64,000 bases of DNA from Hormoscilla sp. GUM202 (lineage in GTDB: Bacteria > Cyanobacteriota > Cyanobacteriia > Cyanobacteriales > Desertifilaceae). Each line of letters opens with the position of its first letter. Position 1 is the first letter of the stretch. The stretch covers positions 16,233 to 80,232 of the forward strand of contig RFFC02000032.1 of the NCBI GenBank assembly GCA_005518205.2, written 5' to 3'. This document shows, piece after piece, positions 36,177-44,913 of the stretch. Under the pieces are notes generated by a model. The model was not told where the DNA came from. It searched no databases and saw only the letters and a list, made by a program, of their open reading frames with translations. Made by a program: the position numbers and the translations under genes.

Positions 36177-36704
36177 TAGGTCTAAAGCTCCCAGCAAGCT
36201 ATCTACCTCAGCATTAGGGTCTAAAAAAGAGAACAGGTGTTTGTAACGCAAGATTCCCTGCTGGTCGAGGACAAACTGGGCGGGTAGGGGTGCCCCTAAT
36301 GCCTGTCCGACTTTGTAAGCGCGAAAAGTCCGGCAGCTAGGGTCGGCAAGCAAGGGCATTTTTAAGGCCAAATCTTGCACCACGATTTGGCTTTGTTCGG
36401 TGTCCGTACTGGTAATCATCAACAGTTCTGCGCCCCGACTGATGAACTGTTCGTAATTTTCATTCAGGGCTTTGATATGAGGTTTGCAAAGGGGGCAATA
36501 TTGCTTTTCCGTGAAAATTCGGGTAAAGGCAACAATAACTGGTTGTTTTTCCCGGTAATCTGATAACTTGACCGTCCCGGAATTAGTAATATCGGGTAGT
36601 TCAAAGTCCGGGGTTTTATTTCCCAAGCTGAGGGTAGTGGTGGCAGGAATGGGGAAAAAGTTTTTCCTAAACCGCTCATTTTTAAGGTCTGTTAAAGTCA
36701 GCAT
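36171..36704 (-). CDS. Peroxiredoxin-like (AhpC/TSA) protein
   Basis: From the ATG at 36704 (MLTLTDLKNERFRKNFF) the product is 177 residues with a thioredoxin fold: LGNKTPDFELPDI, then FTEKQYCPLCKPHIKALNEN with a CPLC motif where the peroxidatic Cys lies, and LLADPSCRTFRAYKVGQALG. It resembles the Prx-like2/AhpC-TSA family rather than 2-Cys Prx. The longer start (36767) runs into a perfect palindrome and is rejected. Next to it is a true 2-Cys peroxiredoxin, so both may serve peroxide defence. Confidence 0.83.
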   Translation of the reverse strand: MLTLTDLKNERFRKNFFPIPATTTLSLGNKTPDFELPDITNSGTVKLSDYREKQPVIVAFTRIFTEKQYCPLCKPHIKALNENYEQFISRGAELLMITSTDTEQSQIVVQDLALKMPLLADPSCRTFRAYKVGQALGAPLPAQFVLDQQGILRYKHLFSFLDPNAEVDSLLGALDLL

Positions 36705-36735
36705 AGTAAAAGGCATTAGGGATTGGCAAATTAGC

Positions 36736-36775
36736 GTTCGTAGTTGCGCTTTAGCGCTAAAGCGCAACTACGAAC
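36736..36775. repeat. Perfect 40-bp palindrome between two peroxiredoxin genes
   Basis: GTTCGTAGTTGCGCTTTAGC is followed immediately by its exact reverse complement. It has no T run. It lies after the 2-Cys peroxiredoxin stop (36786) and before the next start (36704), on their shared strand. It could form a strong cruciform or an RNA processing hairpin. Confidence 0.92.
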
Positions 36776-36785
36776 CGACAGATGA

Positions 36786-37382
36786 CTAAACAGCGGCAAA
36801 ATATACTTTAGACTTGACTGGATCGGGGTTCATAGTCTTGTCTCCGGGCTTCCAGCCAGCTGGGCAAACTTGATCGGGATGGGTTTGCACGTGTTGGATG
36901 GCTTGCAGTATCCGCAGGGTCTCATCAACGTTGCGACCGAAGGCGAGGTTGTTGATGGTAGCATGTTGGATGATGCCCTCTTTGTCAATGATGAATAGAC
37001 CTCGTAGGGCAATGCCCGCTTCGGGATCCAGTACGTTGTAAGCGGTGCTGATTTCTTTTTTGATGTCGGAAACCAAAGGATAGTTGAGATCGCCGACGCC
37101 GCCTTCCTTACGGTCTGTCTGAATCCATGCTAGGTGAGAAAACTCGCTATCTACGGAGACGCCGAGAACTTCTGTGCCTAGCTTCTTGAATTCGGAAAAG
37201 CGATCGCTAAATGCGGTAATCTCAGTGGGGCAAACAAAGGTGAAGTCCAGGGGATAGAAGAAGATGACGACATATTTACCCTGATAGTCAGACAGCTTAA
37301 TCGTCTTGAATTCTTGATCGACTACAGCAGTCGCAGTAAAGTCCGGGGCCGGTTGTCCCACCCGCAGGCATCTGAGCGTCAT
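36786..37382 (-). CDS. 2-Cys peroxiredoxin
   Basis: The 198-residue protein is full length: peroxidatic Cys in FYPLDFTFVCPTEI, GGVGDLNYPLVSD loop (the GGxG of sensitive 2-Cys Prx), and resolving Cys in HPDQVCPAGWKPG. There is no YF motif at the C-terminus; it ends VKSKVYFAAV. It reduces H2O2 and alkyl peroxides using thioredoxin or NTR-C. It stands upstream of a peroxiredoxin-like gene on the same strand, separated by a perfect palindrome. Confidence 0.95.
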   Translation of the reverse strand: MTLRCLRVGQPAPDFTATAVVDQEFKTIKLSDYQGKYVVIFFYPLDFTFVCPTEITAFSDRFSEFKKLGTEVLGVSVDSEFSHLAWIQTDRKEGGVGDLNYPLVSDIKKEISTAYNVLDPEAGIALRGLFIIDKEGIIQHATINNLAFGRNVDETLRILQAIQHVQTHPDQVCPAGWKPGDKTMNPDPVKSKVYFAAV

Positions 37383-37384
37383 AA

Positions 37385-38300
37385 TTGAGTCTCCTTCACA
37401 AATCGTTACAAGTAGATGGTAGTCATAACGATTATGACTATAGCATAATTGGACTGAAATCCTGGGGCACGAGAGGCATCTACAGTCCCGGTTACTCGAC
37501 CGTTACTCTGCAACCGGGAGACAGTGTAACTTTAGAGGCGAGAGTGGAATGGCCCGAGGCATCAGCGATGTCTCGGGGTCGTGCGAAGAGCGCAAGGCGT
37601 GGAGACATCGAGCTCCCAGGAGACATTTAGCGTCCCCTGGAGGGGGGACATCGAAGACCCAGGACTGGGATTTCTGAGAGCAACAATATCCGATCCTGCG
37701 GCAGATTTACAAAGGTTTCCGAGGCGGCACTCTCTATAATCGGCGTTGACCCTAGGGATGGATTGGTGACTTGGGAAGCGCCCGGTGTGGCCCTGACTTG
37801 GATGGATGCTGTCATCGCCCCCGTCCGGGGCCAACCGGTGGAAATTAATGCCCTTTGGTACTCGGCTTTGTGCTGGATCGCTCAGTGGGCCCAGCAACTC
37901 AGCTGCCAGATATGCACGAGAAGCCCAGCAAGTCAAGGCATCTTTACAAAAGTTTGGGAATGGAAAGCTGGGATATCTTTACGATCGCATCGATCCGGAT
38001 GCAAGCATTCGCCCGAATGCGGTGTTGGCCCTATCTTTGCATCATTGCGGGTTGAGAGTGGATCGTCAGGTCCTACAGGTGGCACGCGATCGCCTGCTGA
38101 CGCCTTAGGGTTTGCGCAGCTTATCCCCAGAGGATCGGTCGTATATTGGCAGTTACGGAGGCGATCGTCTGCATCGCGATCGGGCTTACCACCAGGGTAC
38201 AGTTTGGAGTTGGCCGATCGGTCCGTCGATCAGGAGTTGGCAACGCTTCTATCCAGGAAGCCATGGATTTGGCGATCTTTTCTTTTTCGTGCAGGTAATA
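37385..38300 (+). pseudogene. Decayed glycogen debranching enzyme (amylo-alpha-1,6-glucosidase type)
   Basis: Blocks of the family are spread over all three frames. They include YSPGYSTVTLQPGDSVTLEA, TWMDAVIAPVRGQPVEINAL, LYDRIDPDASIRPNAVLALS and DRAYHQGTVWSWPIGPSIRS. A TAG replaces Tyr in LTP-GLRSL. A palindrome (GATGTCTC...GAGACATC, 37567-37610) has inserted, and the catalytic centre is missing. The normal enzyme removes alpha-1,6 branches from glycogen. Confidence 0.78.
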
Positions 38301-38469
38301 TAGGATGGTGGCATAGACTTGTTCTCAACTCAGGGTGGGGTAAGTTTGGGCGACTTCTGCGGCTGTTCGGGCGCGATAGTTCTATTCGTACAAAATGGTT
38401 TCTATCCCAAGGCGCGAGTTCTTTAGGCGAATGGAGAAATTTGAAGTAATCTTCTAGTTGCATCCTTGT

Positions 38470-39010
38470 CTCCTCTTTTTAGTTTACTATTGGTTCATGG
38501 TTCATTCCCCTCCATTTGGATAAACCCATGCCGAGGTCGGGGCACAAATCAGTTAATTTTCGGGCGATCCAGTGGATTATTGGATGCCGTGCCCCTGTAT
38601 TACATGGGAAACATATAAATACTTTATAACCTGCATCCCGCAGCCACGCTACCGTCCGCCCGTGTCTCTTGACAGAGATAGTATCTCATCTCTGTCAAGA
38701 GACACGGCAGATAAATTACCATATCTGCTAATAATTTCATCGGATTTTTTCAGGACCTCCGATGGCATAAACTTTCTCTTTAGTCAACCACGCAGCGATG
38801 TCTCTGGGGTAGTGCGTAAGAGCGCAGAGACATCGAAAGACAGCAAAGATTGTTTAATATCTTCTGGTTCTAGATCGGGGGACTCTTCTAAAATATCCGA
38901 CACCGGTTTACCATTAGCCCCCAAATTCACTTGCCTTAGAAACGGGAATTCCCATTCCCCGAATGCAAGCTTGTCCCGCCAGGATCCGGGGATTAAATGT
39001 AATCCTGTCT
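38470..39010 (-). pseudogene. DUF433 / DUF5615 toxin-antitoxin pair, decayed
   Basis: From 39010 the frame reads ITFNPRILAGQACIRGMGIP, then after a shift VNLGANGKPVSDILEESPDL and EPEDIKQSLL (DUF433). A GATGTCTC palindrome (38797-38842) follows, then TKEKVYAIGGPEKIR. A toxin start (MKLLADM) follows at about 38745, broken by the palindrome GTGTCTCTTGACAGAGAT (38660-38705). TVAWLRDAGY-type codons resume beyond it. Both genes are dead. Confidence 0.65.
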
Positions 39011-39547
39011 AATCCTAACATCTCTTTGTTCGGACTCCATCGAATTAAATGGCATCGCCGTGTCGGGTAGGGCTCCCTGTGGGGTTGGGAGACACGGCCA
39101 ACCCCAGGGGATTAACCTGAGCGATCGCCCTCTATTTCCCCCTTCACAAATACTGTACTCCCCATCCCCGCCTCTGTCAAGCTGATAACTCCTCGTCGCC
39201 TTACCGAACAGCAACTTCCATGGGCTTTTTTATGGCAGATGGAAGCTCCTAACAATTTTGTCTTTAATCAATTATTTGGAGTTAGACAGATCGCACTTCT
39301 GGATAAGGCAAAAGTTCCCTCACCTTTGCTCTTGGGGCCATGGCGATCGCCAGTTGCCATTACAGGACTGGACAGCCCGCGATAGCAGCGCTATCGACAA
39401 GGTAAAATACTCCTTGGCCCCATCAAGCAACCGCACCCCTCTGGCAACCGACAGAAAAAGTCTGGTTTGAGCCTTTGACGTACCGCTCGATGTCGCGGAT
39501 AATGGTAAGCTTGATGGTTGCAAATAATGACGATCGCAGGTAAAGTA
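39011..39547. other. Repeat-bearing spacer with unassigned coding debris
   Basis: A GTGTCGGGTAGGGCTCCCTG ... GGGAGACACGG palindrome lies at 39060-39096. Between 39170 and 39310 the + strand can be read as LITPRRLTEQQLPWAFLWQM and EAPNNFVFNQLFGVRQIALL with no start. It looks protein-like but I cannot name the family. Confidence 0.35.
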
Positions 39548-40237
39548 ATGACTGTAGCAGATGACAAAACTATTGTCCGTGAGTATTTTAACGCGACTGG
39601 CTTCGAGCGGTGGCAGAGGATTTATGGCGATGGCGAGGTGAATAAAGTCCAGCTGGATATCCGCAAGGGACATCAGCAGACAGTTGATACGGTGCTCTCC
39701 TGGCTGCAGGCGGATGATAATATCAAAGGATTATCAGTCTGCGATGCGGGTTGTGGTGTGGGTAGCCTCAGTATTCCCTTGGCCCAAGCGGGTGCGCAAG
39801 TCTATGGGAGTGATATTTCTGAAAAAATGGTGACAGAAGCATCCTCCAGGGCCCGTGCGATCGGCCACAACGATAATCCTACTTTTATTGTCCGGGATTT
39901 GGAGCAGTTAAGCGGCAGCTACCACACTGTGACTTGCCTGGATGTGCTGATTCACTATCCTCAAGAACAGGCAAGTGAGATGATCGGACATCTCTGTTCT
40001 CTGGCCGAATCTCGTCTGATTATCAGTTTTGCCCCCAAAACTCTGGCTTTGTGTATACTCAAGAAAATCGGGAGTTTATTTCCCGGTCCTAGTAAGACGA
40101 CTCGCGCTTACATGCATCGCGAGGTAGATGTGGTCGAGATTATTGAAAACAATGGCTTTTCTATTGCACGTGATGCCATGACTAAGACTAGCTTTTATTA
40201 CTCTCGCATCCTGGAAGCTACTCGCACTCCCTCCTAG
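39548..40237 (+). CDS. chlM: Mg-protoporphyrin IX methyltransferase
   Basis: From the ATG at 39548 (MTVADDKTIVREYFNATGFE) the product is 229 residues. It has the SAM-binding GxGxG motif VCDAGCGVGSLSIPLAQAGA, DISEKMVTEA, and the ChlM/BchM features RWQRIYGDGEVNKVQLDIRK and SFAPKT. It methylates Mg-protoporphyrin IX in chlorophyll synthesis and associates with membranes. The upstream in-frame ATGs are less supported. No other chl gene adjoins it. Confidence 0.95.
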   Translation: MTVADDKTIVREYFNATGFERWQRIYGDGEVNKVQLDIRKGHQQTVDTVLSWLQADDNIKGLSVCDAGCGVGSLSIPLAQAGAQVYGSDISEKMVTEASSRARAIGHNDNPTFIVRDLEQLSGSYHTVTCLDVLIHYPQEQASEMIGHLCSLAESRLIISFAPKTLALCILKKIGSLFPGPSKTTRAYMHREVDVVEIIENNGFSIARDAMTKTSFYYSRILEATRTPS

Positions 40238-40300
40238 CCCCCCAGCTACATGAACAAAGCCCGCCTGCGCGGGCTGAAGATTTGAACGAGCAATAAGAAG

Positions 40301-40681
40301 ATGATGACAAGAATTTTTCTGGCGATCGCCTCTATTTACGGGGCCCTGGGGGTAGGAGCAGGTGCCTTTGCTTCCCATGCATTAAAGGATCGGTTAACGG
40401 AGAAGGCTTTGAGTATTTTTGAAACCGGGGCCAGATACCAAATGTATCATGCTTTGGCGCTGCTGATGGTGGCGTTGCTGTTAAGTCGCGCCGAAGCTTC
40501 CCAGACCTTTATCGTAGCAGGAGGATGGGCCTTCGTTGTAGGAATTGCTATTTTTTCTGGCAGCTTGTATGCTTTGAGTTTAACAGGTATCAAGTGGCTG
40601 GGGGCCATCACTCCTCTGGGAGGAACCAGTTTGATTATCGGTTGGATTTGTTTAGCAGTTGCGGCTGGGAGTTTTAAGTAA
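40301..40681 (+). CDS. DUF423 (YgdD/TMEM256-like) membrane protein
   Basis: This 126-residue protein has four predicted transmembrane helices. The family pattern is clear: ASIYGALGVGAGAFASHALK, FETGARYQMYHALALLMVAL, GSLYALSLTGIKWLGAITPL and GGTSLIIGWICLA. The function of the family is unknown. It ends 2 bp before a DUF433 gene. Confidence 0.93.
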   Translation: MMTRIFLAIASIYGALGVGAGAFASHALKDRLTEKALSIFETGARYQMYHALALLMVALLLSRAEASQTFIVAGGWAFVVGIAIFSGSLYALSLTGIKWLGAITPLGGTSLIIGWICLAVAAGSFK

Positions 40682-40683
40682 TT

Positions 40684-41013
40684 ATGACTATCAAAAAATT
40701 GGAATCTCAACTGCTTGCCTTAACGCCTACTGAAAAAGCACGAGTAATTCAGCCTTTAGCTGCAAGTCTTGCCAATAGCTGGCAAGGGATTGAAAAAACT
40801 CCTGGTGTCTGTGGCGGGAGGGCTTGTATTGCCGGGACGCGCATCACGGTTTGGGGATTGGTAAATGCCCGTCGTTTGGGGTATAGCGAAGGGGATCTTT
40901 TGGAAAATTATCCTACCTTGAGTGCCAATTCTTTGGCAAATGCTTGGGCTTATGCTGAGGCATTTCCAGAAGAGATCCAACTGGCAATCCGAGAAAATGA
41001 GGATATTGAGTAG
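40684..41013 (+). CDS. DUF433-family antitoxin with N-terminal extension
   Basis: This 109-residue protein has an N-terminal segment (LESQLLALTPTEKARVIQPL) resembling addiction-module antitoxin starts, then the DUF433 core GVCGGRACIAGTRITVWGLV and YPTLSANSLANAWAYAEAFP. The expected DUF5615 toxin should follow, but only an ATG and nine codons (MASLNELYN) remain before a stop. It is probably an orphan antitoxin. The frame is intact. Confidence 0.85.
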   Translation: MTIKKLESQLLALTPTEKARVIQPLAASLANSWQGIEKTPGVCGGRACIAGTRITVWGLVNARRLGYSEGDLLENYPTLSANSLANAWAYAEAFPEEIQLAIRENEDIE

Positions 41014-41047
41014 ATGGCAAGTCTTAATGAACTATACAATTAGGGTG

Positions 41048-41368
41048 TCAAATTGGTACTCCTTCCCGTCGAACATTGAGGAAAAACGGACTATTTTCTG
41101 ACTGGAAACGCAGTAATGACACAAAAGCGCGGGAAATGACTACCGTATGTTCTCGGCACAAAGCCGCAGTAAATTCACCGGTACGATCGATTTATTCCCA
41201 GGCATTAACGTCATCTTTGAGAACTACCAAAACATCAATATCGGAGTCCGGTCGAGCATCTCCTCTCGCTTGAGAACCATAAAGAATTAACCGCACTAGA
41301 CGTTCTCCATAAAATGTCTCAAAATAATGACGCAGTTCTGTCAAAATATCTGGCAATTTCTCTTTCAT
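41048..41368 (-). pseudogene. MNT-type nucleotidyltransferase with one in-frame TAA
   Basis: Starts MKEKLPDILTELRHYFETFY at 41368 and carries the GSQARGDARPDSDIDVLVVL catalytic motif. At 41192-41194 a TAA follows NAWE. The same frame then continues IDRTGEFTAALCREHTVVIS and SENSPFFLNVRREGVPI, the family's normal C-terminus, to a TGA at 41048. Glutamate is the likely original residue at the stop. MntA-like proteins AMPylate HEPN toxins; no HEPN gene remains. Confidence 0.8.
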
Positions 41369-41425
41369 AGCATACCTCCTACCTATCTGAATAGGAAGCG
41401 AGCGCCCGATCGCCCCCTTTCTCAC

Positions 41426-41905
41426 TTAAAACTCTTGAGGATAACCGCTTTCAACAATTTGACATGCCATCTGTTTGTAGACCGAGGGATCCTCTGGGGC
41501 AATGCTTGCCAAACCGTCCGCGTAACGATTATACATGCAAAATGCGGCAGCAATCAATACAGGATCGTGAATTTCCCGATCGCTGGCACCTTGTTTCCGC
41601 GCCTGTTCTAGATCTGCTTCTGTTACAAAATTCCCTCCCATTTGGACCTGGCCAGCAATTTTCAGCAGGGCCTTCATTTTCTCGCTGATGTCTGCGCTTT
41701 CAATATCCTGCTTGACAGCATCTACGACCGAACTTTTCTCTTGCAGCAGTTGTCGGGCGATCGCCTCATGAGTCTAGGTACAATTTTTGCATTTATTCCG
41801 GTAAGATCCGTAGGCAGCAATCAGTTCTCGTTCTCCCTGCGATCGGGGCGAATCCTCGCAGCAGTTCTGCTAATTTGTTTAGAGATTTCCCCACTCCCCG
41901 ACAAA
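41426..41905 (-). pseudogene. Carboxymuconolactone decarboxylase/AhpD-like gene, broken
   Basis: The C-terminus is intact (KMKALLKIAGQVQMGGNFVT, DPVLIAAAFCMYNRYADGLA). Upstream, HEAIARQLLQEKSSVVDAVK is preceded by a TAG in the KNCT-THEA position next to the redox Cys motif. Farther up, DSPRSQGERELIAAY is shifted against AELLR. The family acts in peroxide or ring-cleavage chemistry. No functional product is expected. Confidence 0.75.
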
Positions 41906-41988
41906 TGTTAAGAAATATGTGAGTAAGGCATAGTTTGCTGAAGGAGGGACTCCGAAAGCACCCCTTTCTCATGAGAGTTACTTATGCT

Positions 41989-42606
41989 TCATTCTACTTG
42001 GCCTTCAATGGCTTGAATCGGTATAGTAAAATTAAAACTGCTGCCCTCACCAAGGGTGCTGTCTACCCAGATGCGTCCGTTGTGTTGTTCGACAATTTGC
42101 TTACAAATTGATAAACCCAAGCCCGTTCCCCCTTTTTGACGAGAATCCGAGGTATCCACTTGCTGAAAACGATCGAAGACGATCTGCAATTTATCTTGAG
42201 GAATGCCTCTGCCCTGGTCTTTAACCACAAACAAAACATTGCTATTCTGGCGTTCGACGGTGAGCCAAACTGTAGAACCAGGTTCAGAAAATTTAACCGC
42301 ATTGCTGAGAAGGTTAATTAAGACCTGAACCAGGCGATCGCTATCAACGTAAACATATATCTTGGCTCGATACCTCGAAAATAATTTGAGATGTGGCTGC
42401 TATTGTTTCTACTACTTCTATTGCTTGGGTGAGTAAGTCCGCAGCATTAACCAATGCCCAGTGTAGTTGTATTTTCCCTGATTACAAATGTGCTAAATCC
42501 AAGATGTCATTAACTATATTAACCATGCGAACGCTACTATTTAATGCAATTTCCATGATTTTTTTACCAAACGGCTTCTTCTATTGATTGGGGTAGACCT
42601 CTATAT
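41989..42606 (-). pseudogene. Sensor histidine kinase C-terminal fragment
   Basis: The ATPase domain is readable: SDRLVQVLINLLSNAVKFSE (N box), VVKDQGRGIPQDKLQIVFDR (G1/F box) and GGTGLGLSICKQIVEQHNGR (G2). Upstream, VNIVNDILDLAHL then TAA (42482-42484) then SGKIQLHW matches the end of a HisKA domain where DLExLESGK is usual. A frameshift separates the two parts. The 5' end is cut by IS630 A copy 2. Confidence 0.85.
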
Positions 42607-42608
42607 TA

Positions 42609-43783
42609 AGTAGTCAGACAAAATTAATTATATATTTTTCTCCAAAATTTTTTAGGATTGTTTCAACGGAATCAACTAAGTTTTTCCAGCAATAATAAGC
42701 ATCGATTTCAATCCCTTCGTATTTAATAAACCGCCACAAGATTTCAATCAAATTCAAATGAGGTGAATAAGTGGGGAGATGGAATATAGTAATATTGCGT
42801 TCTTTCCATTCTTCAATCTTATCTTGAATAGCATCACTAGTATGGACAGATGCTTGGTCTACTACAATTACTGTTTGCTTTTCCATTCTCGTGGGAAAAA
42901 ATGCATCGATACAAGCTATGACTACATCTGAATTAATATTTTGAGTAGATACATACGCTTCTAAATGATTGTGGCGATTCATTATTCCTAATACATTTAA
43001 TCTGCGGCTACTCCGACTAGGTACTTCTATATATTCCCCAATATTTTGCCATCCATAAGGGACACAAGGGATTAAATAAAACCCACTTTCATCTAAATAA
43101 TACAAATTAATTTCCCCCAAATTGTCTAACAGTTTCAGTTGTTCAAGTTGTGCTTTTTTTTCCTCATACTCTTGAGCTGGGGGGCTGACAGCTACCCCTT
43201 TACGCATCCGATGCCAACTCATATTCATTGTTTTCAATATTCTCTGAACAGTTTTAACACTTGTTTCAATTCCCCATTCTTCTTTGATTTTAGCCACCAC
43301 TTTTTTTAATTGCCTCGGTTCTTCTTCAGTCCAGGCTTTAATTTTTTCTTTTTGTTCGAGACTAAAGGTTTGCTTACGACCTCTTCCAGACTTATTATAT
43401 AGTCCGACCATTCCCTCGGAATCCCAATTTTTAATCCAATTGTAGATAGTTCTATAACTAACATCAAAGATTTCCATAAGTTCTTTAACTTTTTTATGTT
43501 CTCGATCTCGCAAAAGTAAACAATGTGCTCTTTGACGAACTTGATGATGGCGACTTTGATGATAAATTCGTAAGAGCAATTTTGCAGAAAGCTCATTTAT
43601 TTCGCGCATTAAAATCCTTCTTAATTTCTCCTAATTTATCGTCATATTATGTCAAATATATCTGGCCGGGGATGAGCATGAAAACCGACTCCCCGTTAGT
43701 TTGACAAAAATCTGCTACATGTACGAGTAGCTATATCTAGTATAACAAGTTTTGTTTTGTGCAATTAATTTTGTCCAACTACT
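42609..43783 (-). mobile_element. IS630-family element A, intact copy 2 (1175 bp)
   Basis: It is flanked by TA (42607-42608 and 43784-43785). Inverted termini are AGTAGTCAGACAAAATTAATT and the complement of AATTAATTTTGTCCAACTACT. It separates a histidine kinase fragment from a truncated plus-strand gene. As the only uninterrupted copy in the window, it is the likely source of transposase for MITE-A. Confidence 0.95.
42614..43609 (-). CDS. IS630-family transposase (element A), intact
   Basis: The 331-residue product has N-terminal HTH domains (VRQRAHCLLLRDREHKKVKE, DVSYRTIYNWIKNWDSEGMV, GRGRKQTFSLEQKEKIKAWT). Its DDE core has LYYLDESGFYL, TVIVVDQASVH and IFHLPTYSPHLNLIEILWRF. Length and motifs are complete, so it may be active. 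It differs from copy 1 at a few residues and at one block near VAKIKEEWGIETS. Confidence 0.93.
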   Translation of the reverse strand: MREINELSAKLLLRIYHQSRHHQVRQRAHCLLLRDREHKKVKELMEIFDVSYRTIYNWIKNWDSEGMVGLYNKSGRGRKQTFSLEQKEKIKAWTEEEPRQLKKVVAKIKEEWGIETSVKTVQRILKTMNMSWHRMRKGVAVSPPAQEYEEKKAQLEQLKLLDNLGEINLYYLDESGFYLIPCVPYGWQNIGEYIEVPSRSSRRLNVLGIMNRHNHLEAYVSTQNINSDVVIACIDAFFPTRMEKQTVIVVDQASVHTSDAIQDKIEEWKERNITIFHLPTYSPHLNLIEILWRFIKYEGIEIDAYYCWKNLVDSVETILKNFGEKYIINFV

Positions 43784-43786
43784 TAT

Positions 43787-44038
43787 GAGGCTCAAGATGC
43801 GATCGCCAGATGGAGATCGGAACTGGCGGCTCTTTATGCTCCCTCTCCTGAAACTCAACTTCCGACAACATCCAATGAACTGGCATCATCCGATGAACCA
43901 GCTCCAGCCTATCGGCTTGCACCTCGCGGATCGCAAGCTACACCTCCGGGGACATCCTATCAGGCTCCAGTTCGGACACCAGATGTTAGCAGACAACCCG
44001 TCCGATCGCAGATCCCAGAACCTGAACTAAACTATTAG
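43787..44038 (+). pseudogene. 3' end of a gene truncated by IS630 A
   Basis: An open frame from the IS edge reads EAQDAIARWRSELAALYAPS, then a Pro/Ser/Thr-rich low-complexity tail ending QIPEPELNY. It has no start codon. The tail looks like a disordered C-terminus of a larger protein. Its identity cannot be read from what is left. Confidence 0.5.
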
Positions 44039-44049
44039 GCGTTGCACCA

Positions 44050-44913
44050 ACTCGGTCCTGGTAGGGTCCTGGTCCTGGTAGGGTCCTGGTACCGGTCAGT
44101 AGACGATGTCTCTGGGGTAGTGCTTAAGGCGCGAGGTATCTCCTGGGTAGTGCTTAAGGCGCGGCCTTCGCGAGATACCTCGACCCAGAGACGATGTCTC
44201 CTGTGTGCCTTATGGACCCTGGGACAAGAGCAAGGAGCAGAGACATCGGAATCGAATGGTACGCGGTCACTTATCATCCCGTCGTTGCAATTAGCCATTA
44301 GCCATTAACGATTCGCTAGAGCATGGACGCTTATTGCAAAAATATTAAGTATTGTTAAACTAGGTTGACAAAAGCCAAGATGGGTTTGTTATACTCCGGA
44401 CGGTCAGGAACTGCGCTTAAGGGATCAATAGTCATTGTGTCGAGGCAAGTATCACTTGACATAGCGCGCTCTGATATCAGAGCGCGCATGTAAAGTGATA
44501 CTTGGGGGGGGATAATTGAGAGATACTTGTGCTTTTTGAGTAACTCCCCCCTCGTAGCGGAGGGTTCCCGGAGCGTGCGAAGCAATCTCCAGTCGTCATG
44601 CTGGCGTTGAGATGAAGAGCGCTCCTGCTTACGCACGATGGATCTACTGCGAAGGCCGGGGGACTCGGGCCTGGAGTGCTGCGCAGCGTGGCGTTCCGAT
44701 TTTTCCGGAACGGTGCGCTAGCGAAGCAATCTCTCGAGGAAGGAAAAGGAGGTAAAAAGTACATAGCACGAAAAACGCGCTCTCAATAATATGTTGAGAG
44801 CATTGCAGGCGATCTGCTTTGACGCATATGATGGTATAATTACTATCTCTGACGCAAATGTTGTAGTTGCTAAAAGTTGAGATTGCTTCGTTCCTCGAAC
44901 GCTGCGCGACTTT
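44050..44913. repeat. Repeat-rich intergenic region
   Basis: The region contains GGTCCTGGTAG tandem units (44064-44095), a large GATGTCTC...GAGACATC composite palindrome (44103-44250), a hairpin pairing AGTATCACTTGACATAGCGC with its complement (44449-44503), the GGAGGGTTCCCGGAGCGTGC repeat (44561) and a TTCCGGAA repeat (about 44700). ORFs here are repeat shadows. The last ~100 bp should hold the promoter of the DUF3685 gene. Confidence 0.7.
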
